From assembly GCA_029945375.1 (NCBI GenBank), contig CM057057.1, positions 4,526,001 through 4,590,000 on the forward strand: a stretch of DNA of 64,000 bases. Reading direction: 5' to 3'. The notes beneath the pieces were generated by a model. That model was not told the origin of the DNA and did no database searches. It saw only the letters and a list, made by a program, of their open reading frames with translations. The position numbers and the translations under genes are program-made. Shown piece by piece: positions 35,575-47,816 of this stretch. This DNA is from Agaricus subrufescens. Its lineage: Eukaryota > Basidiomycota > Agaricomycetes > Agaricales > Agaricaceae. The stretch's first letter is position 1, and every line of letters starts with the position of its first letter.

Positions 35575-36322
35575 ATTCGTTGAAGGTGATCTTCGATGGT
35601 ACCGACAACGCCTTTACGTACGTCAACTTCGACGACTCGTGTTGTTCAAACAGGAGAACCATGCTCAGCTGAGGGTACGGCAACACAGAACTGAAACCCC
35701 ATTTGTGTGTCCTAATTTAGAGGGCATGCTCAACTCTCATCATGAGATCAATGGGGCTTCTAGGAAGCATCTGCATACGGACACTCTAGTGTCCTTACAT
35801 CAATCAGGGTTCTTTGAGACCGACAGTTTCCACATGATGTTCAGAATGGGATATAGAGGGCTTGTTAATTGCAGCTCACGAACCACCGTGGATGGGCGGT
35901 AGCGGCTCATTTGTGTAAATGTAAAATTATAATAGTTACGTGACAGATTATCTGATGGTGTGTGTAGGCCGTAAGTGACTATCAACATATGTTTGCTCTC
36001 AAAACTATAACCTTGAGACTAATGAACAGGTAAACCTTACCAAAATACTTGATGATGGTCGTGGTTGCGCTTGGGTTGATTATACCTTTCTAGAAGAACT
36101 GAAAAACGGACTAAAACGAAGAGTGATATCGCTAACTAATCAGTTTCATTCAGCCCCACATTTCAGAGAATGAACGGTACTAGACACTGCGCACAGAGCC
36201 ACATAGATGAAACAGAGTAAACTAGCTGGTGCTGATCGGTGTAGTGACCATTACAGACGCAACAGAATGTCTGATCACATCCTAGCAGCAAGCAGTACAT
36301 GTGCTCCAGTATACAGACAGTC
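35575..36322 (+). other. possible out-of-frame remainder of the RING gene
   Basis: A frame open from 35519 to 35902, overlapping the annotated end of the RING gene, encodes a coherent acidic/basic stretch (ALIVDPEIQDRDGDEFVEGD, then RWYRQRLYVRQLRRLVLF). A second coding-like block at 36030-36173 follows an acceptor-like CAG and ends in a stop. These may be former C-terminal exons of the same gene. The rest is the convergent 3' flank of the TRAX gene. Confidence 0.4.
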
Positions 36323-37372
36323 TCAGGAATCGGAAGCGGCCTCATTATCGGGATCGTCCTTTCTTGTTCGTTTATGCGAACGATCTGAGAAGCGGGAGAT
36401 AGCCTGTGTGACTATATCGTCAAGGACTTCTGGCGGTAAATCGTACTCGCTGCTGCGAACTACGACTGTGTAAGCAGCTGTGTAGAGACAATAGGTCGGT
36501 GGTTGAGCAAGGGTTATCGTGGTCTTGGAAGGATAGGGACTCACCATCTTCGATTTTTTCTAGTGACTGTGTGGTGACTGTCTGCTTTTTGGGTAGATCC
36601 GGAACGTAAGGTGTGTATTTTTCAAAGTCTGATATGAAGTACATGTGAGAGATGGGTGTTTAGTGGGCACTTGTTTTTGTTGATATTACTTACCGGCTTT
36701 GCATGCTCGAACGAAGGCGCAAACTTGGGTTGCTTTCGCTCGACCGCCTTTATGTGCGGAGAGACCTGATATGGCGAACCTCATGAGTTCACCGGTGAGA
36801 TCTGAGAGACCAAGTAGATAGTCTGATATTGTTAATGGGAAGAACTGGAATTATTTGATTTATGAGTCGGTCGACAATAATGGGTCTGTTTTTGTCTGAT
36901 AGGACGTACAGGGATGCCTTCGGGGGATGATAACGAGGTCTGGACCGCGTCAAATGGAATTAGGCTACCATGTTCTAGGTAATGCGCAAAGCTGAGGGCT
37001 TCGATGTATTCCTGGAGGCCGGGAGAGACTTGATGATGGTATCGCCAGAAACGGTCACCAGCAAGTTCGGGAGTAAGGCCGGCATAGATGTTTTGCACCT
37101 CGCGCAACTTGGAGAATCCGCGTTTAGCTGCGCGGATGTGTGAGGCATCATCGTCCTCGAGCGCGATACGGTGGAGCAGAAAGATGGTTTTTTTGGAGAG
37201 GTTGGTTATATCGCGGCTAGTCTGGGCGGTGTAAGCGGACTAGTGTCCGGTAAGAATAGGTAGGGGGTTGGTGAACCTTGATCAGGCGTTCACGCCTATC
37301 ATTGTGTTCGTCGATCTCGGCCCTAAAGGACTCGAAGACGGCGAGAAGATTGTCCCTGTCATGCGAGAGCAT
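36323..37372 (-). CDS. translin-associated protein X (TRAX)
   Basis: Subunit of the translin/TRAX ribonuclease complex (C3PO), which removes small RNA fragments such as passenger strands and pre-tRNA 5' leaders. The start at 37372 gives MLSHDRDNLLAVFESFRAEI, followed by DEHNDRRERLIK and SRDIT. The family core follows: REVQNIYAGLTPELAGDRFW, then GLQEYIEALSFAHYLEHGSL, then SDYLLGLSDLTGELMRFAIS. Acidic residues of QEYIEA and DLTGEL correspond to the motifs that carry the TRAX nuclease site in animals. The end is AAYTVVVRSSEYDLPPE and a charged tail. Four or more introns. An upstream ATG at 37458 is out of frame with the core. Translin itself is not in the window. Confidence 0.9.
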
Positions 37373-37456
37373 GGCGGGCTCGGGGGGAGATGGGAGAAGT
37401 CACGTGGAGAGTCACCTAACCGTCCTGGGGCGTCGGGATCTTTGGTCTCAAACGAC
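37373..37456. promoter_or_regulatory. bidirectional promoter, TRAX / HIT gene
   Basis: 84 bases separate the divergent start codons, so the two genes almost certainly share promoter elements or have overlapping leaders. Confidence 0.5.
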
Positions 37457-38417
37457 ATGGCCTTTACCCCCAAACCGGGCTGCCCGATGTGCAGCATCAT
37501 CGCCTCTGCCTCTCATACCACCCCAAACTCCCCCCGCTCTCCTGTCTTTCCTCCAGGGTCTACCCAGCCAGAGGTTCTGTGGCGTGACGACAACTTTACG
37601 GCGTACAGAGAAAAAGCAAACCCCGTCTCGTCCAAGTGCCATCTTATCATCGCCTTCAAGTGCGTCTTTTTCTCATCGCCACAGTCTCTCTCCTGATGCC
37701 CTACTTTCTTAGTCTGCATGTACCATCAATATACACCCTAGTAGGTCTTCTTGAAACTCCGCAGCACCAGGCTCTCTGAGCAGCAAACCCCCAGTCCTCA
37801 ACCGACCTCCCTCTTCTCGTCAATGTCCGCAATCTCGCCAACCGTCTCCTTACCTCTTTCTTACCCTCTGACACACCAATGTCGTCATCACTGTCCGAGT
37901 CCCCGCAACAACCTGATCATTTGTTCCGTATTGGTTTCATAACACCGCCCTTTAAGGATAACAAGATTCCAGTAACGGACCACCTTCATGCACACGCATA
38001 TATCATGCCAGCGGATCTTATGGGGTGGTGGAGAGGCATAGCATATGGTCCGCTGGCTTGGTATGCTATAGATGACCTCATTGCGGAAATTAGGTTCGTC
38101 CTCCCTTCTTTGTCTTAGTACACAGCCCGGAAACAATAATCACGGGTTCCTTTCTTCTTCTTAGAGAGTCCGTGTCCAACAATCGTGTCAAATCCGGATA
38201 CGAAAACCGTCCAAAGGCGCCTATCGACCTTGTTCCTTCTGCGGGCGCTCGTTCAGGAACCGCTGATGGCAGAGAAACGACTGAACCCGGATTGAATTCG
38301 CAAGGAGAGTCGTCGGAAGAAAGTCAACAATCGTCCCAACAACTATCACCCCTCATCCTCCCTCAGCAGTCATTGTCACTAGCAACGCGGAACCAGATAC
38401 CCCAATTAAGTGTGTAG
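37457..38417 (+). CDS. HIT-domain nucleotide-binding protein
   Basis: Member of the histidine triad superfamily, nucleotide hydrolases or transferases. Exons 37457-37659, 37713-37740, 37795-38093 and 38165-38417 encode 260 residues. The fold is seen as FTAYREKANPVSSKCHLIIA, LHVPSIYTL and DLPLLVNVRNLANRLL. The catalytic triad HLHAHAY has His at 140, 142 and 144. A CPMC pair at residues 9-12 could bind zinc, as in HINT3-like proteins. The C-terminal 80 residues are Ser/Gln/Pro-rich and probably disordered. The 28-base exon is fixed by the conserved HVPSIYTL strand. The exact nucleotide substrate is not evident. Confidence 0.9.
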
Positions 38418-38835
38418 TTATTATAATCCGAATTTGGATGTGTGTTACTACCGAACAAGATGTTCAATAATGCACACTCCAATAGCCAGCATGTTTCATA
38501 GTAGGGTCCTTTCCGCTCTTTTTGACTCTCATGGCCGGACTTGTTAGAATGATACAATTGTGGTTGACTCTCCCTGTATACCCATGATAATGCCGAACTA
38601 AATTTTACCTGCAGTACATGTGTAGCTAGAATCCAAGGTCTATTTTTATTGCAACCACTATTTAATAGGAGATCTACTATCCGCAAGACAAGAAATAAAA
38701 TTCAGATTATTAAAAGAATTTTCCCAGACGACCAAAAACCCCATTCGTTTAGGCCTGTGGAGTCCCAGCGTAACTGTCGTTTAGTCAGAGTTCCGGTATT
38801 CCAGATGTTGCGGAAAGTCTTCCAGTAACCCCTCT
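38418..38835. other. convergent intergenic region
   Basis: Shared 3' flank of the HIT gene and the minus-strand Blm10 gene. AT-rich; no gene seen. Confidence 0.5.
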
Positions 38836-41800
38836 AGGCGTCTATATGTACTTGATCAGCACAAAAGTTTGTAAATCAGTGAATGCGACACACAATACGA
38901 GGAACCGGATAGCAAAGTCGATAGTGATGCAAGCTGATCCTCGTTGAAGCGTTTACAGTCTTCGTGCCAGGTATCTTGATGCGTTCTCTTGAAGTTACTA
39001 GCACAGTTGCGTACCGTCGTCGAAATCGGAATCTGATCAAAAAAAGTTCAGCATATCTGATTAAGTCGCCCTTACCTGGATTATTGAAACAAGAAAAACT
39101 GACTGGATCGTAAGTATGCTCGGCCAACACACCCGTAAGCAACTCTGGTAACCACTTCTCTACCGTATATGGATAACTTTCCACCAGGGCGCAGATACCT
39201 AATATAGCTGCGTGCCTCTGGCGTATAGCTTTATTATAGTTGACATCATTCCGACGCGGTATGTGGCTGTTCTTTAGCGACCTCACAAACTGGTCCTAGA
39301 TTGCCGTCTGTGAAAGAGTATACAAAGCAATACAAAAATCGAGTCTTACCTTGAGGGTAAGGACGCTGCGCCGCGGGGATAATCGTAGAATTCCAGAGAG
39401 AGTCCTATAAATACGACGTGAGCCATGAAAAAGTTCGATACATATTTAGGATGATCAGAAGTAAGAAGTGCTCGTTTAGCAATAGAATGGGTGAGTAAAA
39501 AACGATGAGGCGAACAGAAAAATATAGTAGAAGCATGCTACCGGTGGAGAAATGCGTGGAACGACCAGGGAGAAAGATGAGGAAGCGCATGGCAAAAAAC
39601 TTACACGGCAGCCATTTCCCGCACTTCCACCACCTCATCATCAAGGCACTTACAGAGTACCTGATAAACATAAAATCAGCACTTTTGTTGTTAATCAAAC
39701 GATGTAGTGCGCGCTCCATGACTATGAATGTCTTCGGGCGGCGTTTGCTATGTTTGTTACTTACCCCTAGCATCTCAACAATTTTGATTTCTGGAATCAA
39801 TGGAAGCTGTCGGAAATAGAACACTACATAAAATCAGTAAGAGTTCACAGCGCAAGAATTAGATACAGCAAATAGATAAGGTAAAAAGGGCATTTAAAAT
39901 TTGAACCAGGTCCGATGTTTATCGTTGCCCCGCTTGCACCACTAAAGGAAAGCAGACCATAGGCAATCAGGAACGAAGACTTACCTTGAACCAGCGGTAA
40001 AGCTTTAAGCCGAACTTTCCAAGACTTTTCTTTGACTCAGAACCAGGCTAACGGGCGAACTCGAGGCACTCACAGGCGAACCCTGGATCGTGTGGAAGAT
40101 CGCATCCAATATGGGATTGACTAATGGCACGGGAGGGGTTACGCCACACATCCGCACTAGGAGCCGACTCGCTCTTGTGGCAAGATCATCATTGTCATTG
40201 ACTACGAATCATCAGATTCGAAATATCGAAACGCCGGAATAAAAAAGAAGCTCACGTTCTGTGAATCGGAAAATTTCGGACTGCACGGCAAATCAGATCA
40301 ATTGTCAAGTGGTGAAGAGTGAATTTCGCACCATCAGAGGGAGGATATAATCGAAAGCCGAGATGGCATGAAGATCATGAAGGGACAAATAAAGCCATTT
40401 GCACACAGTTGTTCCAACTCTAAATTATGAAAGAAGAGAAGTCAATGATAAAATCAGTGGTTCTGACCACCAAGACGGTCATCTGACTTACCGATCATAT
40501 GTAGACTGGAAAGCTCGCACCCCGGGCAGACGTTCCTGACGCCAAATCCTGAATCGATCGACCAATTGAAGCACTCTTGTCCTGTGATAAGTGCCTCTCA
40601 TCCCCATAATATCGTAATCTGCGGGAATATCTTGACATTCTTTTACAAAAGCCTCCGTCTCCGGATATGATATCTTCGGTTGCCACTGGATGACAGGTTG
40701 GAAACGTCAATAAAAACACGTGAAGAAGTCTGACCTTTATGTTCTCGGAGAAAACCAAGATGTCCCCAATATAGGCGCGTACCTGAGGAGATCTTTAGCG
40801 TCAATACAAGCCAGACACAGGATCACCAACGTCGTCATGTTCGCTAGATATTTCGGCCCAAGAGCGCTCCACAGTCTCGTCCGTCCAGGGTAAGAACTTT
40901 CTCCCAAGTTCTTCGTAGAAAGACCGATAGAATGTGGCAGTTTTCACAGCATCAAATGCCATTTCCGCATTATAATCTAAAGATTTGAACGCTGTGACGA
41001 TGTGGTCTACCAAGGGTTGGACTCTTCGCGGATCCCGATGGTAGAACATATACTATACCGTTACGTTATCAATCCAAGAAGGAGCAAGACAAGAGATGGA
41101 GCACGCCGTACCTCTATGAACGACGACCAAATGGGTAAAGTGTCAGTCTTGATGTTCTGCGAGAAAATCTTTTTCATATGTGGTTTGAACCAATCCCATA
41201 GGGCTTCTTGTTTCTTGGTCGGCCAATGCTTCGAGCCTAAAAAACCCTTGCATGAGAATTCGAACATCCAGATGCACTATGTCCTTACCTCCTAGGACTC
41301 CCGCAAGGAGTTCTGCAGCGGCACGTTGCTTATTTTGGTCTTTATCAGGGATAAACTTCTCTACGACGGGTTTGAAAGCAGCAAGTGGTTTATCTTCGAG
41401 AAGCTGGACTGCGAACGTTTAGCCACTCTGATGCCGTGAGTGATGGAAAGATGACAAACAAATCGATTTAACACACGACACGTTGTCCTGGATCATCACG
41501 GTCTCTTGGTTTTCCTCGGAGTAGTAGGCAGATATTTTCTCCCAGTATTTTTGATCGGTGGTGATATTGAGTACCGCTAAGATGGTTTCATCGCACAAGG
41601 AATCCCAAGGTTGAAAGGTAGATCGAGTGGGATCTGGAACGCAGTACTTCCTTATATTCCCACCCCAAGTCAGCCAGCCCGGAGGGTCCTTGTCATAGAA
41701 GGTCCTAGGAAAGTTAATCCGTTTCCACAAATTCTTTGAACAGCTTGGTTCACTCACGGTTCACTACTCGGTATCGTTATATCAATCGAAATTTTGTACG

Positions 41801-44800
41801 CATTCAGGAAATCAGGCGTGGTTTGGCGGGAAGGCTTTACCGCGACCGAACGATTCAGCGGATTAGAGATCTTCATGAGAGCAAGATCCGCAGGGCTTTT
41901 GCAGTAAGTACGCAGTTTGATGCATCGGATGCTTTTCATTACGGCTCTCTGAGAATACTATAATAACATTGAGTATGTGGGCTTGGCCGCTGGTGTAATG
42001 CATCAAGCTTACATATCGCTAAGAAGATGATAAGTTTCGGGGGATTTTAGAGATAAGAGTGAACTCACAATCGTGGGGTGGTTATCGTACAACTTGTTCA
42101 GGAAATAACGCATGTGGTCCGCCTGCAAAGGAGTGTCTCTTCGGACAAGTGTGCGCAAGCAGCGAACAGCATAAATGGAATATCGCCAATGTAGTTTTCC
42201 GGAGTTGGAGAGCCCCAAAATGTGGGTTATCTACAACATTGTCAGTATATCAGAGAAAAGGCAAAGGACAATGGGCTTACAATTTGTTGTGAGACGTCGT
42301 CTATCTTTCTGATCCTGCTAATCCTTTTTTCGCGACATCGGTGCACAACTTTTCGATCATCATCGGTATCAGTCAGAATTGTTTTCAGATACGCGAGGGC
42401 TTGATCCACTTTTGGTTTGGCAACATCATAGACGACATGACATGGTTCAGAAAAACTGTTCAGGCCTGGGGGATGTGAATTATAGGTACACCGGGTTAAT
42501 CTGTGAAACTTACAATTTTCAAACACAACCGACACGCAGTTCTGCAGAGAAGGTTTTTCGTTGTGTTGGCATCCAAAAAGGTGTTTGACCGTCGTCAAGG
42601 ACAGAGCAGGCTCTATTAAATGGTTTGAATCCAGACAGTGGCATGAGGGGACTGAACAAACCAGACAAAGCATATTTGCCAAAGGCGGAGTAATTTATTG
42701 TCCACAGAGCTCCTTTCATTCGATCATCATCACCTCCTGGTTCAAGAGCCTTGAATAAAATAGGCAGTGCGCGCCTTCTGACTCCATCATAGACCTAGTT
42801 TCCGGTCAGCCAACAAATAGAAATTTCACAAAATAGCCATACGTTTGCAATCGATTCCAATACCGATTGACCAGATCTGGTGAAGATGAATTATTGAAAG
42901 ATAACGATAAAATGTTCCACGTACTGTCGAATAACAGGATAATGCCATATTGACCATTCGACGAGATCGTCAATCAAACTATCTTCAAGTGGTCCCCGGG
43001 AACGCTCGATGGCATTCCACCTCAATCGAGTGGAGGAATAAAACCTTCCGGAATTGTTTAATTAAGAGTAAGGTGCAAGTAAAAAGCGTTAGTGACGCAC
43101 CTTGCTCTTCGGACGTATACTGCCCTGGGCCACGTCTTCTGTCCGATGTAAAGTCGTGCAATGTTCTTCTCCTGGGTATAGCTGTCTCCATTGACTTGGG
43201 AGCTGTAGGACGATTAAATGATTATCGGGTCAAATCGTAATACCGTAACGTACCTATCCCTACTGTCCGCGTATTCGAGGAAGTAAGTCCGCATGGACCT
43301 TACCTTGGGAAAGTTAATTTTGGATGTAGCCTAGATGCCTCGGACTGACTCACCAGTATTTGGACAGCATCGACGGTGTTCTCCTCGCCCTGTTGGCGCA
43401 GGGAAACGGATGCCTCGTGCAAGAACCGGCCAAACCTCTTCCTCAGCGTAGTTATGAAGATAAACCGGGGATCGGTGGGATCGGTGAGACAAAATCCAGA
43501 TTTGATTGCGTCCACATTGGCTATCATTTCTGGAATTTCATCTCTTCATACCCAGTCAGTTCAATCCTTGAAAGTGGTGACGGTTTATACGCACAGAATA
43601 TCGCTCGTATTCACCAGGTTCTCGAAGTATTCTTTAGGAACACGTTCCTCACACAGAGTCGGTATCCCAGCAAATGCATTGCGGACGAAGGTGAGATACC
43701 TGTGGCAGCTTTAGTCGGGGAAGGTCAGGGCAGTAAGAGGAGGGGACATGCCTGCAAAAGTCGTTGCGCCAGCTGGCATCCCGCGGCACATCTATACCAC
43801 ATGTTTATAAGAACATTCCCATCCATATTTTGAGCACAGACCAGATTTCATCAATGCTTCTAGAATGTCCATGGTCGGCTCGACCAGTTCCCTGAAGATC
43901 CGAACTGCGAATTCGATTCCTTCCTTCGAGGGCACATGCCATGAGACCTAGGGATATCGTGACATCAATTGTTATCCTGCGGCGATCGAAACAAGCAATT
44001 ACTTCTACTTCGTCCTGGGTATAACGTTTACCCCAATAGCGATGGTGGTTCTCGCGAAATTCTAGAATTTCGAATTGATAAGGCTTCATTTACACGACAA
44101 TAAAGCTGTGGAAAAAAAACCTGCCTTGGCTGTTCCATTCCGCAGGATTGACAAATTTGTTCTCGAGTGGATAGGTGTGAGTGACAGTCAGGAGTAGACT
44201 AGAAAGCAATTTTCCGGTCCAGGAATAGCCCCGCTTAGAGAAAGTCTTATCCCTGAGAAACAGAAGCAGGGGAATGAAATCGTCTGCATATCTCAAGATC
44301 TGAACGAACATCAAAGGCTGCCAGAACAGGGACAGAAAACGTAACGTACCGCGCGCCCATCGCTGATAGATTACATCTTCAGAAGGGGGAATCGCTACAT
44401 AAAAAGGGAGACGTACTTATAAACGGCACCCCGCAAAATCGCAAGATTCCAGTGTAAAGTCGCATCAGATGGCAACGGTTGGGAAGCAGATGTAGTCCTC
44501 AATGAACTGGCTCCATTTTCGAGCTCTGTTCTGATGTTTGCAACGCACAATGGGAAAAACTTGGCCAAGGTCTTCACAGGGTTGGCATTTGCGACACATT
44601 CCACCAATTGGTGGATGGCCCTCACCGCGTTGGTGCGAACGTTTGTGCTGGCATAATCATAGACCATATTCAACACCATATCGAAGAGTGGCTCCGACAG
44701 ATGGACACAGATTTGGCTACACGCGCCGGCGACGGCATCAACGACTTGAACTGTAATCAGAAACAATGAGCTGTCTATCCGCACAAGACACGTCCGGACT

Positions 44801-47595
44801 ACCTTCTGTTGCCCCTCCGCTAGAACCATTCGGTCCTTCGTCGGGTAAATTCTCCAAAAGCTGGATCACACGACGGATAAAACTGGCTACCCAATCTGGG
44901 AAACTACCAGTTGAGTCCTAGATGTTATCATTCAATCAACGTAACATGAGAAATAAGAGATAGCCGAGACGCTTACCTTGAGCAAGGCATCTTCCTCTTC
45001 TGGGGTCAACTTAGGAGTCAAATCTGCAAATTCATCGCTATCGTCATATGATAGCGAAGGTAGTGCGTAAGCAGGCTCAGGTAGGAGAGTCGGTTCGGTG
45101 TCGCTCCAAGATACAGCATCATCAAACCTGGTCAGGTCTCCGATGGTTATATATTGAGATATTTCAACCAGGAAAGAGGTTGTACAAAGCTAATTTTGTT
45201 TTTTTTCAATGAGTCACATACAGATCAAAATTGAAGATTGGCCTACCGTTTTCGAAGGATCATTCTAATTGGCTGTTTTGTTAGCGAGATACCGAGAAAA
45301 GATCAAGCAGACGTACGAGGTCAATTCCAGGTATGAGGAGCTGGAGTATCGGCACAAGGTGCTTGGCACCTCCATAATAAACTTGGCGGGACACAATAGC
45401 GGGTGCCACCGCGCCTAAAGCCTTGATCACAGCAATGGTTCGGTGAGTCTGTCGGCAACGTTATATTTTTGTTGTTCTGAAGTTCTACCGGCACGAACCT
45501 CGGTTAAAGCTTCGAGGGATGGAACGGCACGTTGTAAAATAGGCTCCAGGATCAGATCTGGCTCCATAACACACATGGACTTAAGGCACCCTTGAATGTT
45601 ATTGACAACCGACGAGTCTTGCGAAAACATTGCCAAAAGGGCTACCGTTCTCATAGATTTCACCAATTCACGTTTCATTTGCCTCGTCAATCTTCGATTC
45701 TGAGATCGTTGAGTTCCCTTTCAATAGAGAAAAGCTTAAAATTTACCAAAGGTGTCTTACAATCCGGCTTCTGTTCCTCAAACCAACCTATGAAGATGTG
45801 AGCTGGTTCGACCGCAAAGCAGACCAATACAATACACACGCTTATTAAATTCCGATGCGATACACTTGATGAACGCGCTCAGCTGTCATGATTAGATCTT
45901 AGTAACCGCAAGCAGATTTGTTCCATGGGGGACTCACATCTTGCGTCCACGTGCCAGAATTAGAAGGATGGAAAAAACTCTCAGTAGAAGCGATCAATCG
46001 GGCAAATGAATCCAATGCCTTTGAACCAGCAAGATATGTTTTTTGAGGTACATACGCCCTCTTATTCAATGGAGACCCAAGGTAGTCCCCGGTTGAAGAA
46101 GTAGGAATATCTGCTCGCGGCGTGTTCGTTCCGGAAGGAAGTGGCGAGAACATAGGGGTGGGCGCATTTGATGCGGGAACCGGAAGTCCATCAGGTGCCA
46201 TGGAGTAAACGATGATCTTCGCCAACGAGACTGAAACGACACATGAGTCCAAAAAAAGAAGTGACAGTTCCGCTGAAGCGTACCAATACGCCATTGCGGT
46301 TTCGGGAGTCTCCCGATTTCAAAACCAGCGACATTGTCAGCGGTCGGACCGGTAGTTAGCGAGCCTCCATCAGCGAGAGAAATTTCTGCTCGACTTGTCA
46401 ATGTGGGTCCATTTTTACAACTGGAAACAGCATATATGCTCACCCATGGATGCCAGACATTTACACATAAACAGATTCCACTCATGATCGGTAAAAATGC
46501 CGACACTCTTATACAGACCGGGCCAATACGAATCATCGATCTGACTGGTATCCTTGGACCAGTTGGGCCTCGTCTCGCCCTCTGAGATGGCATCATCTGG
46601 GATCTGTGCGATTTTACGAGGATCGCTGATATCAGGGACAACGTGCATCTCTGCTAATTTCGAGAGAAGGTGTAACATCCGCTCATCGTACTTGTATGAG
46701 TTTATGGACTCCCAAAGACGGAGTAACATGGGAAGATAAGTTTTGGGATGAGAAAGAGGTAAGAATGTCATGAGATAGTAATGAGAAGACAGAATACTCT
46801 GTTAGGATGAGGATTAGAAAATGTTAAAATAGTTGAAAGCACTTGAACATACGTCCAACTTAGTCCCATCGATTAGAGGCACGAACGTTGAGAGCATGTC
46901 ATTGATAGCAGCAGGGTGAAAAAATCTACGAGCATTGTCGGCCATGTAACCCATACACCACGAGAGTTGACTGGTAGTACAATGAACAATGAGCGATTGA
47001 CCGATGATGACAGAGATCCGACTGACGTGTATTCAAACTGTCTCCGAGTCAAGAAGAGATCTTGGCTGAGGATATCGTAGATTGGTTTCCAGGGAAGTCT
47101 CATATCCTCAACGGTCAAGACTTTCTTGTTCCGTGTCAAGAGTCGGAACCCATCTGCACAACTAGCTACCGCCGACATGGGCATACCGGGCGTGACACTG
47201 AGCTCGAAATACAACTTAGCTAGCGCGATTCGTTTCTCCTTAGGAATAGGATACTTGAGCGACACCCAGCTGTAAATATGCCATCAGCATCATCCTCCGC
47301 AAAAAAACAACAGGTAAACGAACAATGCCAGCATGGTATCCCACTGCAAAAATCCAATATCATAATCCTGTGCTTCCACGGCCTGATAGATCCGCTGCAT
47401 TATTAGATCCAACATTCGTTGCATCCGTGAATTTGGTTCTACAGAGTAGGGAAGCAGGCGAGCCAGATTCTTAAGTTTTTCCAATTCTCTACTCCCATTA
47501 GTATCTGCTATATCTCGGGGAAGATGTGTGTGAGACGCTGATGGCTGTGACAGCGCGCCATTGATTTGGAGTTGGCCAATGTCTGGTAACGCCAT
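38836..47595 (-). CDS. BLM10: Blm10/PA200 proteasome activator, paralog 2 (complete)
   Basis: Full-length activator of the 20S proteasome, spanning 8.8 kb with over 20 short introns. The N-terminal region reads LPYSVEPNSRMQRMLDLIMQ, DYDIGFLQWDTMLA, then KYPIPKEKRIALAKLYFELS. The middle region includes HYYLMTFLPLSHPKTYLPML and SIVYSMAPDG-like segments near 46200. The C-terminal HEAT region has CLDDEVVEVREMAA near 39620, ALVESYPYTVEKWLPELL near 39160, then DTWHEDCKRFNEDQLASLST. After removal of an intron at 38844-38893 the protein ends GSSYYA, the docking motif that inserts between proteasome alpha subunits. The start at 47595 (MALPDIGQLQ) is the first ATG in frame with the conserved N-terminus. 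An out-of-frame upstream ATG at 47764 begins a reading frame that overlaps it. The gene converges on its paralog at 1-4999. Confidence 0.95.
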
Positions 47596-47816
47596 AGTGG
47601 TTAGAAAGCTTTACAACGGATTGAGTAAAAGGAGGATAAGGCATGGAAGACAGAGCAGACCGAAGTGATAGGTAACCTGATGAAACTAGTAGGATGCTGC
47701 AGGATGTAGTTGATGTTAGAGATGGATAAGTGACACGACTCCAGTCGCGTCCGTTTCCTTCCATGCTGCAGACGTGACTTTATTTATCCTACAGGCAAGA
47801 TACACAGATACAATAA

